Shown here in pieces: positions 1-8,432 of a stretch of 42,564 nucleotides of DNA (position 1 is its first letter; the number at the start of each line of letters is the position of its first letter). Both the position numbers and the translations under genes were made by a program. The stretch lies in NCBI RefSeq assembly GCF_902804475.1, contig NZ_CADCSU010000030.1:1-42564 (forward strand). Direction: 5' to 3'. A model generated the notes under the pieces. It was not told the DNA's origin. It saw only the letters and a list, made by a program, of their open reading frames with translations, and did not search any database. The stretch comes from Flavobacterium bizetiae. GTDB taxonomy: Bacteria; Bacteroidota; Bacteroidia; Flavobacteriales; Flavobacteriaceae.

Positions 1-122
1 ATTAAGACTATATAAGCTCAACTCATTCCAAGAAAAATTGGGCTGTTTCTGCATTGGAAATTTAATTAGACACCTGAGTGAAAATTAAATAAATTAAATG
101 TTCATACTATTTTGTAGAATTA

Positions 123-344
123 TTATATATCCAATAATTTAAAAAAATCAGACAACTTAATTTCTCTAGCCTCACAAATTCTAATCAAGGTTTTTAAACT
201 TATATTGTAACCTTTATTATACTTGATATTTCGAACAGTTTTTTCATCAATATTATGCTCACTAGCAAATGCACTTTGAGATTTGGCTTTTGCTGCCCAT
301 TCAAGCGCGATGTAGTCAACTATAATACGATTCCTATCTTTCAT
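123..344 (-). CDS. Small XRE-type helix-turn-helix DNA-binding protein
   Basis: A 73-residue protein consisting almost entirely of one Cro/C1-like HTH. The segment AFASEHNIDEKTVRNIKYNK reads as helix-turn-recognition helix, followed by SLKTLIRICEAREIKLSDFF, which is typical of helices 4-5 of XRE domains. I chose the ATG at 344 (MKDRNR); an in-frame TTG at 353 would add three residues. It has no partner domain, so it is probably a stand-alone repressor or the antitoxin-like half of a lost pair; no toxin gene is adjacent. A 22-bp perfect palindrome lies about 33 bp upstream (377-398) and is the natural candidate for its own operator. The target genes are unknown. It is divergent from the RNA locus at 446-645. 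Confidence 0.7.
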   Translation of the reverse strand: MKDRNRIIVDYIALEWAAKAKSQSAFASEHNIDEKTVRNIKYNKGYNISLKTLIRICEAREIKLSDFFKLLDI

Positions 345-376
345 AATTAACAAAGTAACTTTTTATGTTTTAAAAT

Positions 377-398
377 ATTTCGGATTTAAATCCGAAAT
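377..398. promoter_or_regulatory. 22-bp perfect palindrome, candidate operator
   Basis: The two half-sites (left half ATTTCGGATTT) are perfect reverse complements with no spacer. The palindrome lies between the divergent HTH gene (start at 344) and the promoter of the RNA locus, whose first element is at 409-411. That is where an autoregulator would bind to control both directions. Binding is inferred only. Confidence 0.4.
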
Positions 399-408
399 TC
401 AAGATATT

Positions 409-440
409 TTGTTATATTTGTATTTGAATTAATATATTTG
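409..440 (+). promoter_or_regulatory. Bacteroidota-type sigma promoter of the rod-shaped RNA
   Basis: TTG at 409-411, a 21-nt spacer, then TATATTTG at 433-440, a full match to the Bacteroidota -7 consensus TAnnTTTG. Transcription would begin near 445-448. No protein gene starts within 400 nt downstream, so this promoter supports a non-coding transcript or a very long leader of the SusC gene. Confidence 0.55.
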
Positions 441-445
441 CGATT

Positions 446-645
446 CTTCTAATAAAAATATTTGAAGCATTCGCTTGGAGTCTCGTTTCCGAAAACTGCT
501 AATTTTTAATCACGCGAGATGACTAAGTGTAAATGCTCACGCCTTATAGTAAAGGGCGTGGGCTCACTTATTTATTCGTGTGAAAAAGGTTCCTAGCAGT
601 ACCTCGGAAGCGAATATGGTGAGTTCCGCGTCTCTTTACTTTTTT
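446..645 (+). ncRNA. Rod-shaped structured RNA, 6S-like candidate
   Basis: The stretch contains no ORF but folds into one nested rod. The paired segments are 469-476/608-615 (8 bp), 478-480/603-605, 495-501/594-600 (7 bp), 511-516/577-582 (6 bp with one G-U), 524-529/565-570 (6 bp) and 535-543/555-563 (9 bp with one G-U, 11-nt loop). All pairs are collinear, with internal loops between them. This is the architecture of 6S RNA, and a 6S family is known from Flavobacteria (6S-Flavo). A consensus promoter lies just upstream. A weak hairpin (605-609 with 624-628) followed by a T-rich tract (631-646) could end the transcript. It could instead be a regulatory leader of the SusC gene at 867. The family assignment is inference. 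Confidence 0.45.
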
Positions 646-790
646 AAGATACTCTCATCAGCTTTATTCTAAGCGTATTCCTTCATAATGTTAGTCTTCG
701 TAATTAATAATTGTTTAACCAATAAACCTTCTTATTTATGATCTGACAAAAATGGTAGCCTATACCATAATTTTATAGTATAAAAATGGC

Positions 791-822
791 CCTCTATCAC
801 GTCGGCAAAACTGATATAGAGG
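791..822 (+). promoter_or_regulatory. Leader hairpin upstream of the SusC-like gene
   Basis: CCTCTAT (791-797) pairs perfectly with ATAGAGG (816-822) across an 18-nt loop, 45 nt before the transporter start. I found no TAnnTTTG promoter between 650 and 860, so the operon may use another sigma factor or be read from the promoter at 409-440. The hairpin could be a leader control element; no function is shown. Confidence 0.3.
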
Positions 823-866
823 ACCGTAGCTAATCTAACTATCGTTAAACTAACCAATCCAATATT

Positions 867-3800
867 ATGAATAATTTTTCATTTTACAAGGATGGGAAAG
901 CTTTTTATTGCCTATTTTTTCTGGTTTTCTTCTTGTCTTTTCCCCCTGTATCCGCAAGTTCCATAGAACGGCGTAGCCTTTCTTTTTTTCAACAACATCA
1001 AGTTCAGGGCACTATCACCGATGGTACGAGTCCTCTCCCTGGAGTTACCATTGCAATTAAAAGCAAACTTCAGTCCTCTACCATCTCGGATTTTACTGGT
1101 CAATATTCCCTTTTGGCCTCGCCCTCCGACACGCTCGTTGTTTCTTTTATGGGTTTTAAAACAGCTTTTGTTCCCGTGAATGGAAGAACAACAGTGAATG
1201 TAAAACTTGGTTTTGATACCACTACCCTGCAGGAAGTCCGGGTGAATGCCGGGTATTATTCCACCAAACAAAGCGAGCGTACCGGAAGCATTGCCGGCAT
1301 TACTTCCAAGGACATTGAAATCCAGCCCGTAACCAATGTTCTGGCTGCCATGCAGGGCAGAATGGCCGGGGTAAGTATCACCCAGACCACAGGGATTCCC
1401 GGAGGTAATTTTGAGATCAAAATCCGAGGACAGAACTCCCTGCGCGCCGAAGGCAATGCCCCGCTGTATATTATAGACGGGGTACCTTATGCTTCGGATC
1501 CTATTGGTAGCGCGCAGATCTCTACCCTATTTCCCTATGCCACCGGAGCCCTAAACGGTATCAATCCCGAGCAGATCCAGAGTATTGAGGTTCTCAAAGA
1601 TGCCGATGCCACTTCTATCTACGGCTCACGCGGGGCTAATGGGGTGGTATTGATCACCACCAAGAAAGGTAAAAGCGGTAAAACCAAATTTACCCTGAGC
1701 GCTTCGAGTGGTACCGGCAAGGTGACCCAGTTTGTGAAAATGATGGATACAAATCAATACCTCTCTATGCGCCGGCGTGCCTTTGCCAATGACGGCATCA
1801 CTGATTATCCAGAGTCGGCCTATGACATTAACGGCACCTGGGACCAGAACCGTAATACCAACTGGCAGAAAGAACTCCTGGGTGGTACCTCTCTTTTTAC
1901 AGATATGCAGGGCAGCGTCTCTGGGGGATCTGCCAATACCAATTTCTATTTAAGTGGCAACTACCACAGCGAGTCTACTGTTTTTCCGGGAGATTTTCTA
2001 TACAAAAAAGGCGGAGGTCAGTTTAATATGAATCACCAGTCAGAGTATCAGAAATTCAAAATACAGTTCTCTGCCGGCTATACCCTGCAGGACAATGACC
2101 AGCCCTCCTTTGATCTCACCACAGAAGCGCGCACTATTGCCCCTAACGCGCCAGAACTTTACAATCCTGACGGCACTCTGAACTGGGCCAACAGCACCTG
2201 GCAGAATCCACTTCGTTATCTCCCTGCCAAGTTCGAATCCAAAACTCACGATTTTCTGGCCAATACCGTGCTCTCTTATGAAATTCTTCCAGGGCTTTTG
2301 CTTAAAACCAGCATGGGCTACACCAATCTGCGCCACGGGGAAACACGCCTTAATCCTTCTACTATTTATGATCCGGCCTTTCATGTTGGGAGCTCCTCCT
2401 CCAGCCTTATTTTGGGCAGTACCAGTCGTAATTCCTGGATTATCGAGCCTCAGCTCAACTGGGAAAGAGCAATAGGGAATCACAAGTTAGGGCTATTGCT
2501 GGGTGGTACTTTCCAGCAGCAGTCCACCGCGCAGCTTGTGGAATCCGGCACCGGGTTTAGTTCCAACAGCCTTATCTATAATTTAGCGGCAGCATCCAGA
2601 ATAAAGATACTCACCGATAATGCCATACTGTACAAATACCAGGCTTTTTTTGGACGCCTGAATTACAATTGGAAAGAGCGCTATATCGTAAATCTTACCG
2701 CAAGGCGTGATGGCTCAAGCCGTTTTGGCCCCGGAAACCAATTTGCCACTTTTGGCGCTATTGGTGCTGGGTGGCTTTTTTCAAAAGAATCTTTTCTTAC
2801 TGAATTCTCCTGGCTCTCTTTTGGCAAACTGCGAGGCAGTTATGGTACCACGGGAAGTGACCAGATTGGGGACTACCAGTTCCTGGATACCTATGCCACT
2901 TCGGGAGTATTATATGGCGGGAAAAGCGGCCTGGCGCCCTCACGGCTTTATAATCCCAACTTTGCCTGGGAGACCAATAGAAAACTCGAGCTGGCCCTGG
3001 AGAGCGGATTTTTGCAGGACAGGATCTTTTTTACAGCAGCCTGGTACCGCAACCGCTCCTCCAATCAACTCGTTGGAATTCCTATGCCCGGCACCACAGG
3101 TTTTTCTTCACTGCAATCCAACCTTGAGGCCACGGTTCAAAACGCAGGCTGGGAATTTACCCTTCGCACTGTGAATCTCAGCAAAGGGTCCTTTGGGTGG
3201 ACCTCGAGTCTTAACCTTAGTTTTTCGCGCAACAAACTCCTTCGTTTCCCGGGACTTGAAGGATCAACCTATAGTGAAAAATACCGCCTTAATGCGCCTT
3301 TAAATATCACCCTTTTATATGAATATACCGGTATCGATCCCAAAACGGGTCTCTATCAGTTCCGCGATATCAATAACGATGGAAAAATTTCTTTTCCCGA
3401 TGACAAGCAAATTGTTATGGACCTTAATCCCCAATACTATGGAGGACTACAAAATCAGCTTTCTTACAAGGGATGGAGCCTTGATTTTCTATTTCAGTTT
3501 GTCAAACAAAAAAATGTTAATTACCCAGTGGGGGCTACAGGGGAGATGTACAACCAGCCAGAGGTAACTCAGCATGCCTGGCAGCAGCCCGGGGACCTTA
3601 GGCCGTATCAGATCCAGACCGCCGGCTACAACTTTGATGCCCTAAGTGCAGGGAGCCTCTACAGCGAGAGTACCGCCTCAATAAGTGATGCCTCCTTTAT
3701 CCGGCTTAAGAACATTTCTCTCTGGTATGATCTTCCCTTAAAACAGACCAAGTGCAGGCTGATGATTCAGGGGCAGAACCTTTTGACCTTCACCGGCTAC

Positions 3801-3884
3801 AGAGACGGAGATCCTGAATTTACAAGCTTTGGTTCTCTTCCTCCCCTGAGGGTAATCACCGCAGGGGTTCAATTCACTTTTTAA
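867..3884 (+). CDS. SusC/RagA-family TonB-dependent outer-membrane transporter
   Basis: This is the outer-membrane channel of a SusCD pair, importing a ligand with TonB energy. Of 1005 residues, 1-30 form a signal peptide (hydrophobic FYCLFFLVFFLSF). Residues about 45-114 form the carboxypeptidase-regulatory-like domain (VQGTITDGTSPLPGVTI). LQEVRVNAGYYS near 121-132 is a TonB box region. The plug domain follows (about 135-265), with PLYIIDGVPY and DATSIYGSRGANGVVLITTK typical of SusC plugs. The rest is beta-barrel, ending in the aromatic QFTF. It is followed after 10 nt by its SusD partner and then by an S9 peptidase. It has no extended N-terminal signalling domain, so it is not a classical sigma/anti-sigma transducer. 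The neighbouring peptidase suggests a peptide ligand rather than a glycan; this is inferred. There are no glycoside hydrolases nearby. Confidence 0.93.
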   Translation: MNNFSFYKDGKAFYCLFFLVFFLSFPPVSASSIERRSLSFFQQHQVQGTITDGTSPLPGVTIAIKSKLQSSTISDFTGQYSLLASPSDTLVVSFMGFKTAFVPVNGRTTVNVKLGFDTTTLQEVRVNAGYYSTKQSERTGSIAGITSKDIEIQPVTNVLAAMQGRMAGVSITQTTGIPGGNFEIKIRGQNSLRAEGNAPLYIIDGVPYASDPIGSAQISTLFPYATGALNGINPEQIQSIEVLKDADATSIYGSRGANGVVLITTKKGKSGKTKFTLSASSGTGKVTQFVKMMDTNQYLSMRRRAFANDGITDYPESAYDINGTWDQNRNTNWQKELLGGTSLFTDMQGSVSGGSANTNFYLSGNYHSESTVFPGDFLYKKGGGQFNMNHQSEYQKFKIQFSAGYTLQDNDQPSFDLTTEARTIAPNAPELYNPDGTLNWANSTWQNPLRYLPAKFESKTHDFLANTVLSYEILPGLLLKTSMGYTNLRHGETRLNPSTIYDPAFHVGSSSSSLILGSTSRNSWIIEPQLNWERAIGNHKLGLLLGGTFQQQSTAQLVESGTGFSSNSLIYNLAAASRIKILTDNAILYKYQAFFGRLNYNWKERYIVNLTARRDGSSRFGPGNQFATFGAIGAGWLFSKESFLTEFSWLSFGKLRGSYGTTGSDQIGDYQFLDTYATSGVLYGGKSGLAPSRLYNPNFAWETNRKLELALESGFLQDRIFFTAAWYRNRSSNQLVGIPMPGTTGFSSLQSNLEATVQNAGWEFTLRTVNLSKGSFGWTSSLNLSFSRNKLLRFPGLEGSTYSEKYRLNAPLNITLLYEYTGIDPKTGLYQFRDINNDGKISFPDDKQIVMDLNPQYYGGLQNQLSYKGWSLDFLFQFVKQKNVNYPVGATGEMYNQPEVTQHAWQQPGDLRPYQIQTAGYNFDALSAGSLYSESTASISDASFIRLKNISLWYDLPLKQTKCRLMIQGQNLLTFTGYRDGDPEFTSFGSLPPLRVITAGVQFTF

Positions 3885-3894
3885 CGCAACTATC

Positions 3895-5301
3895 ATGAAA
3901 ACAATAACACTTATACCTTTTCACTTGCGAAGTACCAGTCTTGGCATTTTATGTGCAACTGCTACCCTACTGCTTGTATCTTGTGATTCCTTTGTAGAGG
4001 TGGATCTTCCAAAATCACAGCTGACCAATAAAACGGTCTTTGAGGATTACCAGACTGCTGATGCTGCCCTTGCCGATCTTTATGCTAAAATTAGAGATGC
4101 GGGACTCCTGACAGGCAACAGTTCGGGGCTTTGCAACCAACTGGGCAATTACACCGATGAACTTACCTATTTTGGAAGTGCTACAGATCCGACCCTTTAT
4201 TTTTATAACAACTCATTATTAGCCACCAATACAGCCATAGCACAGCTTTGGAATTTTACCTACAATCAGATTTATGCAGCAAATGCTATACTGGAAGGAA
4301 GCAGGAATTCTTCCGGGCTCTCTACAGCCGAAAAAAAGCAACTCGCGGGGGAAGCGCTTTTTATTCGGGCATTGCTGCATTTTTATCTGGTAAATCTCTT
4401 TGGTGATCTGCCTTATGTGACCACCACCGATTACAAAACCAACAGTTCCATCGGCAAGCTTTCTGTGGAGGATATATACAGACTGGTAGAGACTGACTTG
4501 AGCGATGCGGCGCTATTATTACCTGCTACACCTTTAAATGATATGCGGGTGCGTGTCCAGAGAACGGCTGTTTTTGCCCTGCAGGCAAGGGTATACCTGT
4601 ATGGGGGACGCTGGGCCGAGGCGGCCAATAGCGCCTCTGCGGCACTCAATGAAACAGGCCTGTATAGGCTAGAAGGAATCGATACGGTTTTTTTAAAGGA
4701 CTCCAAAGAAACCATCTGGCAACTCCAGCCTTCCCCGGCGGGTAAAAATACCGATCAGGCCATCACTTTTATTTTCTTTACTGGGCCTCCTGCTTCGGTA
4801 TCCTTAAGCCCTGCGCTTATGGATTCCTTCGGGACCGATGATCTTCGCAAAACCCACTGGACAGCACGCGTTTCAAAAGGCACTTCTGCATGGTACCATG
4901 CCTTTAAATACAAACAAAATGATGCTACTGCTTCCTCGGTAGAGTATTCCATAGTACTGCGCCTGGCCGAGCAATACCTGATCCGCGCGGAGGCCCGGGC
5001 CCATCAAGGTGATATTATCGGTAGCAGGGAAGATCTCAACGAAATCCGTCATCGCGCTGGCCTTGCAGATACCTCTGCTCTTAGCTCCGAAGAACTCCTT
5101 GATGCCATCCAGGAGGAAAGAAGATGGGAATTCTTTACCGAATACGGACACCGTTTCTTTGACCTTAAGCGCTCAGGAAACCTGGATAAGGTATTATCAG
5201 GTGTAAAATCCGGATGGAACAGCACCGATGTTCTTTTTCCCCTTCCACAGGCCGAACTGAGCCTGAATCCAAAACTGCTGCCCCAAAACAAGGGCTATTA
5301 A
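3895..5301 (+). CDS. SusD/RagB-family surface lipoprotein
   Basis: This is the lid and ligand-binding partner of the upstream SusC-like barrel. Its 468 residues begin with a lipoprotein signal ending in LLLVSC (Cys30), followed by DSFVEVDLPKSQLT, the usual SusD start, and TVFEDYQTADAALADLYAKIR. The C-terminal half carries the RagB/SusD hallmark features: LRLAEQYLIRAEARAHQG, DLNEIRHRAGL and ERRWEFFTEYGHRFFDLKR. The protein ends with FPLPQAELSLNPKLLPQNKGY, which is normal for the family. It is slightly shorter than many SusD proteins but complete. It starts 10 nt after the SusC stop, so the two are in one operon. The ligand is unknown. Confidence 0.92.
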   Translation: MKTITLIPFHLRSTSLGILCATATLLLVSCDSFVEVDLPKSQLTNKTVFEDYQTADAALADLYAKIRDAGLLTGNSSGLCNQLGNYTDELTYFGSATDPTLYFYNNSLLATNTAIAQLWNFTYNQIYAANAILEGSRNSSGLSTAEKKQLAGEALFIRALLHFYLVNLFGDLPYVTTTDYKTNSSIGKLSVEDIYRLVETDLSDAALLLPATPLNDMRVRVQRTAVFALQARVYLYGGRWAEAANSASAALNETGLYRLEGIDTVFLKDSKETIWQLQPSPAGKNTDQAITFIFFTGPPASVSLSPALMDSFGTDDLRKTHWTARVSKGTSAWYHAFKYKQNDATASSVEYSIVLRLAEQYLIRAEARAHQGDIIGSREDLNEIRHRAGLADTSALSSEELLDAIQEERRWEFFTEYGHRFFDLKRSGNLDKVLSGVKSGWNSTDVLFPLPQAELSLNPKLLPQNKGY

Positions 5302-5328
5302 TCTTATACCTAAACTTCACAGCGTTCT

Positions 5329-7986
5329 ATGAATTATATCACTAAAAAACAGGCCAATTTCTCCATATCACTCTCTTTAATTTTAGCTTTAATTTGTTTT
5401 TTTATTTTTATTTTGCCATTAGTAACCTGTCCCTTATGGGGGCAGGTGGTGCAAAAAAAACAGCTCACCCAGGCAGATTATAAACTCTTTGGAGAATTAC
5501 AATTAAACCAGGCAGCACCTAATGGCCGCTGGGTTAGTTTTAACATGATCTACCCCTCTGGGGAAGATACCTTATTTGTTAAGAATACCTCCAATAAAAA
5601 AACCTATAGTTTTCCCGGCGCTTCAAATGGCCAGTTCATCGCAGGGGATCGTTTTGTCTGTGAAAGCCCTAAGGGTCTTCTGCTTTTGAATCTCAATACC
5701 CAAAAACAGCAATATATCCCATCAGTTGCCCAATATGCCTATGCGCCTGATTCAGATCAGTTAATCCTCATGATAAAGTCTACGGGATCTCAGGCCGATT
5801 TGCTACTGCTGGATGCTAAGGGTACAACCACTGAGCAAATAAAAGGCGTGATGAGTTTTTCCATGAGCCCCGATGGTCATAAAGTCCTCTACAGTACCAC
5901 AGAGGATGGGTATAATTCCCTGGCACTGCTAGAGCTTGCAAAGCAAAATACCCGGCGCTGGATTATCCAAAAAAGCCGCCTTGTCTTTACCACGCCAACC
6001 TGGCATAAAAAAACAAAGGCGCTGGCTTTTTTTGCCACTGATCCTCACTTGTCCTCCAGGAGCCTGCTTTTTTACTACAGGCTAGACAAGCACTTGCTCT
6101 ATGAGATGAACAGCGAGAAAATGAGCGGTTTCCCTGCTGATAAAACACTCAGAAGTGATCAATACCCCATCAGCATTAGTGAGGATCTCAGCAAGGTGTT
6201 TTTTGGCATAGGGCCAAAGACAGGAGTTAGGCAAGATCCTGTTTTACCCGATACTGATTCTTCGGTGGAGCTCTGGAATGCCAATGCCAAGTGGATTTAT
6301 CCCATGGAGCGCAAAAGACCGCCATTGGAGCAGCAGAGCACCCTAGCGGTATGGTTTCCCCTAACAGATCAATTGCTAGAGCTGTCCTCTTCTGAATTGC
6401 CCCAGGTAATGCTTGGGGGAAATCAGCAGTATGCAATTCTCTCCAATGCGCAGTGCTATGAGCCTCAATTTGATTTAGAGGGACCTCGCGATTTTTATAT
6501 CATGGATCTAAACACCGCAAAAAAAGAACTCCTTTTGGAAAAGCAGCCCACTGTTCCCTCCCAGGTATTACCCACAGCTTCCCCAAGTGGCCATTACATT
6601 ACCTACTTTAAGGACAACAATTGGTGGATTTATGATCTGCGCTGCAAAGCGCACATCAATATTAGCGCCAAACTGCCATTAATGACCAGTATAGCGGAGC
6701 CCTATGGAGTGGCCGGCTGGACACTAAAAGACAAGGAAATTATACTCTATGACCAGTATGATTTATGGCGCATCGCCCCCGATGGGTCAAAAGCTACCCG
6801 GATGACCCATGGCCGTGAGCAAAAAATACAATTCAGGATCAATCGATCCGGATTTGAGCAGGATCTTCTAACCAATTATAACGGATGGACACACACTCTC
6901 ATCGAGATGGAAAAAGGCCTTTTACTCCAAGCCAAAGGCGATGATGGAAAGACTGGCTATTTCAGATGGAAGGATAATGGCAGGGTAATCCCTATAGTGT
7001 ATAGGGACAGTTATCTTACTAAATTACAAGCTATAGACCATGGAAAGAGCTTTATATACCAGGATCAGAAATTCAGTGAATCTCCAAGGGTAGTGTCTCT
7101 TGAGAACAAAAAGGCCAGAACCGTTTTTCAAAGTAATCCACAACAATCCAAGTACGGCTGGGGAACCAGCGAATTGCTGTTTTATTACAATGAAAAAGGA
7201 GAAAAATTAAAGTCTCTGCTGTATTATCCGGCCCATTATAATCCTGAGAAAAAATATCCCATGATTGTGCATATTTATGAGGAGCAGGCAAGTCAGCTTC
7301 ATAAATTCATCAATCCATCGATGTTGGCTGAAGACGGTTACAACCCCACTGCACTGACCAGTCAGGGCTATTTTGTGCTATGTCCAGATATTATCCGAAA
7401 AGACCAGCACGAGGGGCAATCCGCCCTGGATTTCACCATGGCCGCCACAAGGGAAGTGATTTCCAGAAATCTGGTCTATCCCGATAAAATTGGACTCATG
7501 GGACATTCCTTCGGCGGGTACCAGACTACTTACATCATTACCCAAACCGGATTGTTTGCCGCGGCAGTAGCGGGATCTGCAGTAACCGATCTTACCAGCT
7601 ATTATTTCACTGTAAATTGGAAGACAGGGCGTCCCACTATGAATTATTTTCAAAAAGGACAACTCAGGATGATGCAGTCCCCTTATGAAATACCCGAACT
7701 CTACAAGGACAATTCTCCCTTGGTGTATGCCGATAGGATTACCACGCCCCTGCTCTCTTTTACAGGTAAAGAGGACAATCATGTGGATTGGCATCAGTCA
7801 GTGGAGCTTTACCTGGCCATGCGAAGGCTCGGAAAAAAACACGTCATGCTGCTCTATCCCAAAGAGCCACATTCCTTACTTAATCCCTCCAATCAAAAAG
7901 ACTTATCTCTTCGGATACAGCAATGGTTTGGCTATTATCTTAAAGGCCAAACACCCGCCCCATGGATTACAGAGGCAATTAAATAA
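5329..7986 (+). CDS. Exported S9-family (prolyl oligopeptidase-type) serine peptidase
   Basis: A peptidase predicted to act in the periplasm or on the surface. Its 885 residues start with a signal peptide (about 1-39, hydrophobic ISLSLILALICFFIFILPLV, cut near LWGQ). A seven-bladed-propeller-like region follows (about 60-620), then an alpha/beta-hydrolase domain. The catalytic triad can be read as Ser727 in GHSFGGYQT, Asp816 in GKEDNHVDW (family pattern GxxDxxV) and His848 in KEPHSL. The gene follows SusD by 27 nt and is the last plus-strand gene before a bidirectional terminator, so it belongs to the SusCD operon. A dedicated peptidase with SusCD suggests that peptides are trimmed before or after uptake (inference). 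A dipeptidyl peptidase or acylaminoacyl peptidase specificity cannot be told apart here. Confidence 0.88.
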   Translation: MNYITKKQANFSISLSLILALICFFIFILPLVTCPLWGQVVQKKQLTQADYKLFGELQLNQAAPNGRWVSFNMIYPSGEDTLFVKNTSNKKTYSFPGASNGQFIAGDRFVCESPKGLLLLNLNTQKQQYIPSVAQYAYAPDSDQLILMIKSTGSQADLLLLDAKGTTTEQIKGVMSFSMSPDGHKVLYSTTEDGYNSLALLELAKQNTRRWIIQKSRLVFTTPTWHKKTKALAFFATDPHLSSRSLLFYYRLDKHLLYEMNSEKMSGFPADKTLRSDQYPISISEDLSKVFFGIGPKTGVRQDPVLPDTDSSVELWNANAKWIYPMERKRPPLEQQSTLAVWFPLTDQLLELSSSELPQVMLGGNQQYAILSNAQCYEPQFDLEGPRDFYIMDLNTAKKELLLEKQPTVPSQVLPTASPSGHYITYFKDNNWWIYDLRCKAHINISAKLPLMTSIAEPYGVAGWTLKDKEIILYDQYDLWRIAPDGSKATRMTHGREQKIQFRINRSGFEQDLLTNYNGWTHTLIEMEKGLLLQAKGDDGKTGYFRWKDNGRVIPIVYRDSYLTKLQAIDHGKSFIYQDQKFSESPRVVSLENKKARTVFQSNPQQSKYGWGTSELLFYYNEKGEKLKSLLYYPAHYNPEKKYPMIVHIYEEQASQLHKFINPSMLAEDGYNPTALTSQGYFVLCPDIIRKDQHEGQSALDFTMAATREVISRNLVYPDKIGLMGHSFGGYQTTYIITQTGLFAAAVAGSAVTDLTSYYFTVNWKTGRPTMNYFQKGQLRMMQSPYEIPELYKDNSPLVYADRITTPLLSFTGKEDNHVDWHQSVELYLAMRRLGKKHVMLLYPKEPHSLLNPSNQKDLSLRIQQWFGYYLKGQTPAPWITEAIK

Positions 7987-8000
7987 AAGACAAAAAAAAA

Positions 8001-8030
8001 CAATGCAGTTCTTCTTTAAGAACTGCATTG
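8001..8030. terminator. Bidirectional terminator between convergent units
   Basis: A perfect 13-bp stem (8001-8013 with 8018-8030) carries a four-base CTTT loop. Read on the minus strand, it is followed by nine consecutive T residues (A run at 7992-8000), making a classic intrinsic terminator for the minus-strand unit. It also lies 15 nt after the S9 peptidase stop. Confidence 0.85.
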
Positions 8031-8053
8031 CCTTTACCTGCCGGGTCCAAAAA

Positions 8054-8332
8054 TTAATTTCTTGGACGGTACAGAACCTCTGTACAATCACCATCAAACT
8101 TATCCTTGGCGATTTGTCCCGGAGGAGCGTAACTGGCGCGGCACACTACATTGAGGTCTGTGCTACATCTCACTGGAACCGTACAAGGTCCATCAGGCCC
8201 GTCAACATATCCAATCTTAGGAATTGGAGCGGACTTGGCATTTTGCATGGAAGTGGTCAGGAAAGCTCCCGAGATACCCAAACCCAGCACTACTACAAAA
8301 GGCACTGCCTTTTTTGAAAATATAGTTTTCAT
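8054..8332 (-). CDS. Small exported four-cysteine protein, DUF6520-like
   Basis: 92 residues: a signal-peptide-like start (MKTIFSKKAVPFVVVLGLGI, then SGAFLTTSMQNAKSA) and a short mature part rich in Pro/Gly with four cysteines (Cys50, Cys56, Cys64, Cys83). The layout resembles the DUF6520 family of Bacteroidota, small exported proteins of unknown function, and recalls the NVEALA-type peptides of Bacteroides. The gene lies about 100 nt downstream of the MauE-propeller gene on the same strand and just before a strong terminator, so it is likely cotranscribed and probably abundant. The even cysteine number fits two disulfides formed outside the cytoplasm, and the adjacent MauE-like protein could feed oxidising or reducing power. 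Substrate of the convergent S9 peptidase and SusCD pair is a guess. Confidence 0.7.
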   Translation of the reverse strand: MKTIFSKKAVPFVVVLGLGISGAFLTTSMQNAKSAPIPKIGYVDGPDGPCTVPVRCSTDLNVVCRASYAPPGQIAKDKFDGDCTEVLYRPRN

Positions 8333-8432
8333 AATAATAAAATTAAGTTAAACGTGATCTACTTTTTTCTACAGGTTTTCGATCTTTTTCCTGATACTGG
8401 CCAGTATACTTTTATGCGTCAGGGAGGTCCTT

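Noticed and set aside
446..645. tmRNA or tRNA interpretation of the structured locus
   Set aside because: No acceptor stem with CCA, no T-loop sequence and no tag reading frame; the nested rod fits 6S-like RNA better.
912..1271. Minus-strand frame of 119 codons inside the SusC-like gene
   Set aside because: Antisense shadow of a confident gene; low-complexity basic sequence and no family.
7685..8317. Plus-strand frame of 210 codons over the end of the S9 peptidase and the four-Cys gene
   Set aside because: It runs through a peptidase 3-prime end, a terminator hairpin and an antisense gene; the translation has no coherent domain.
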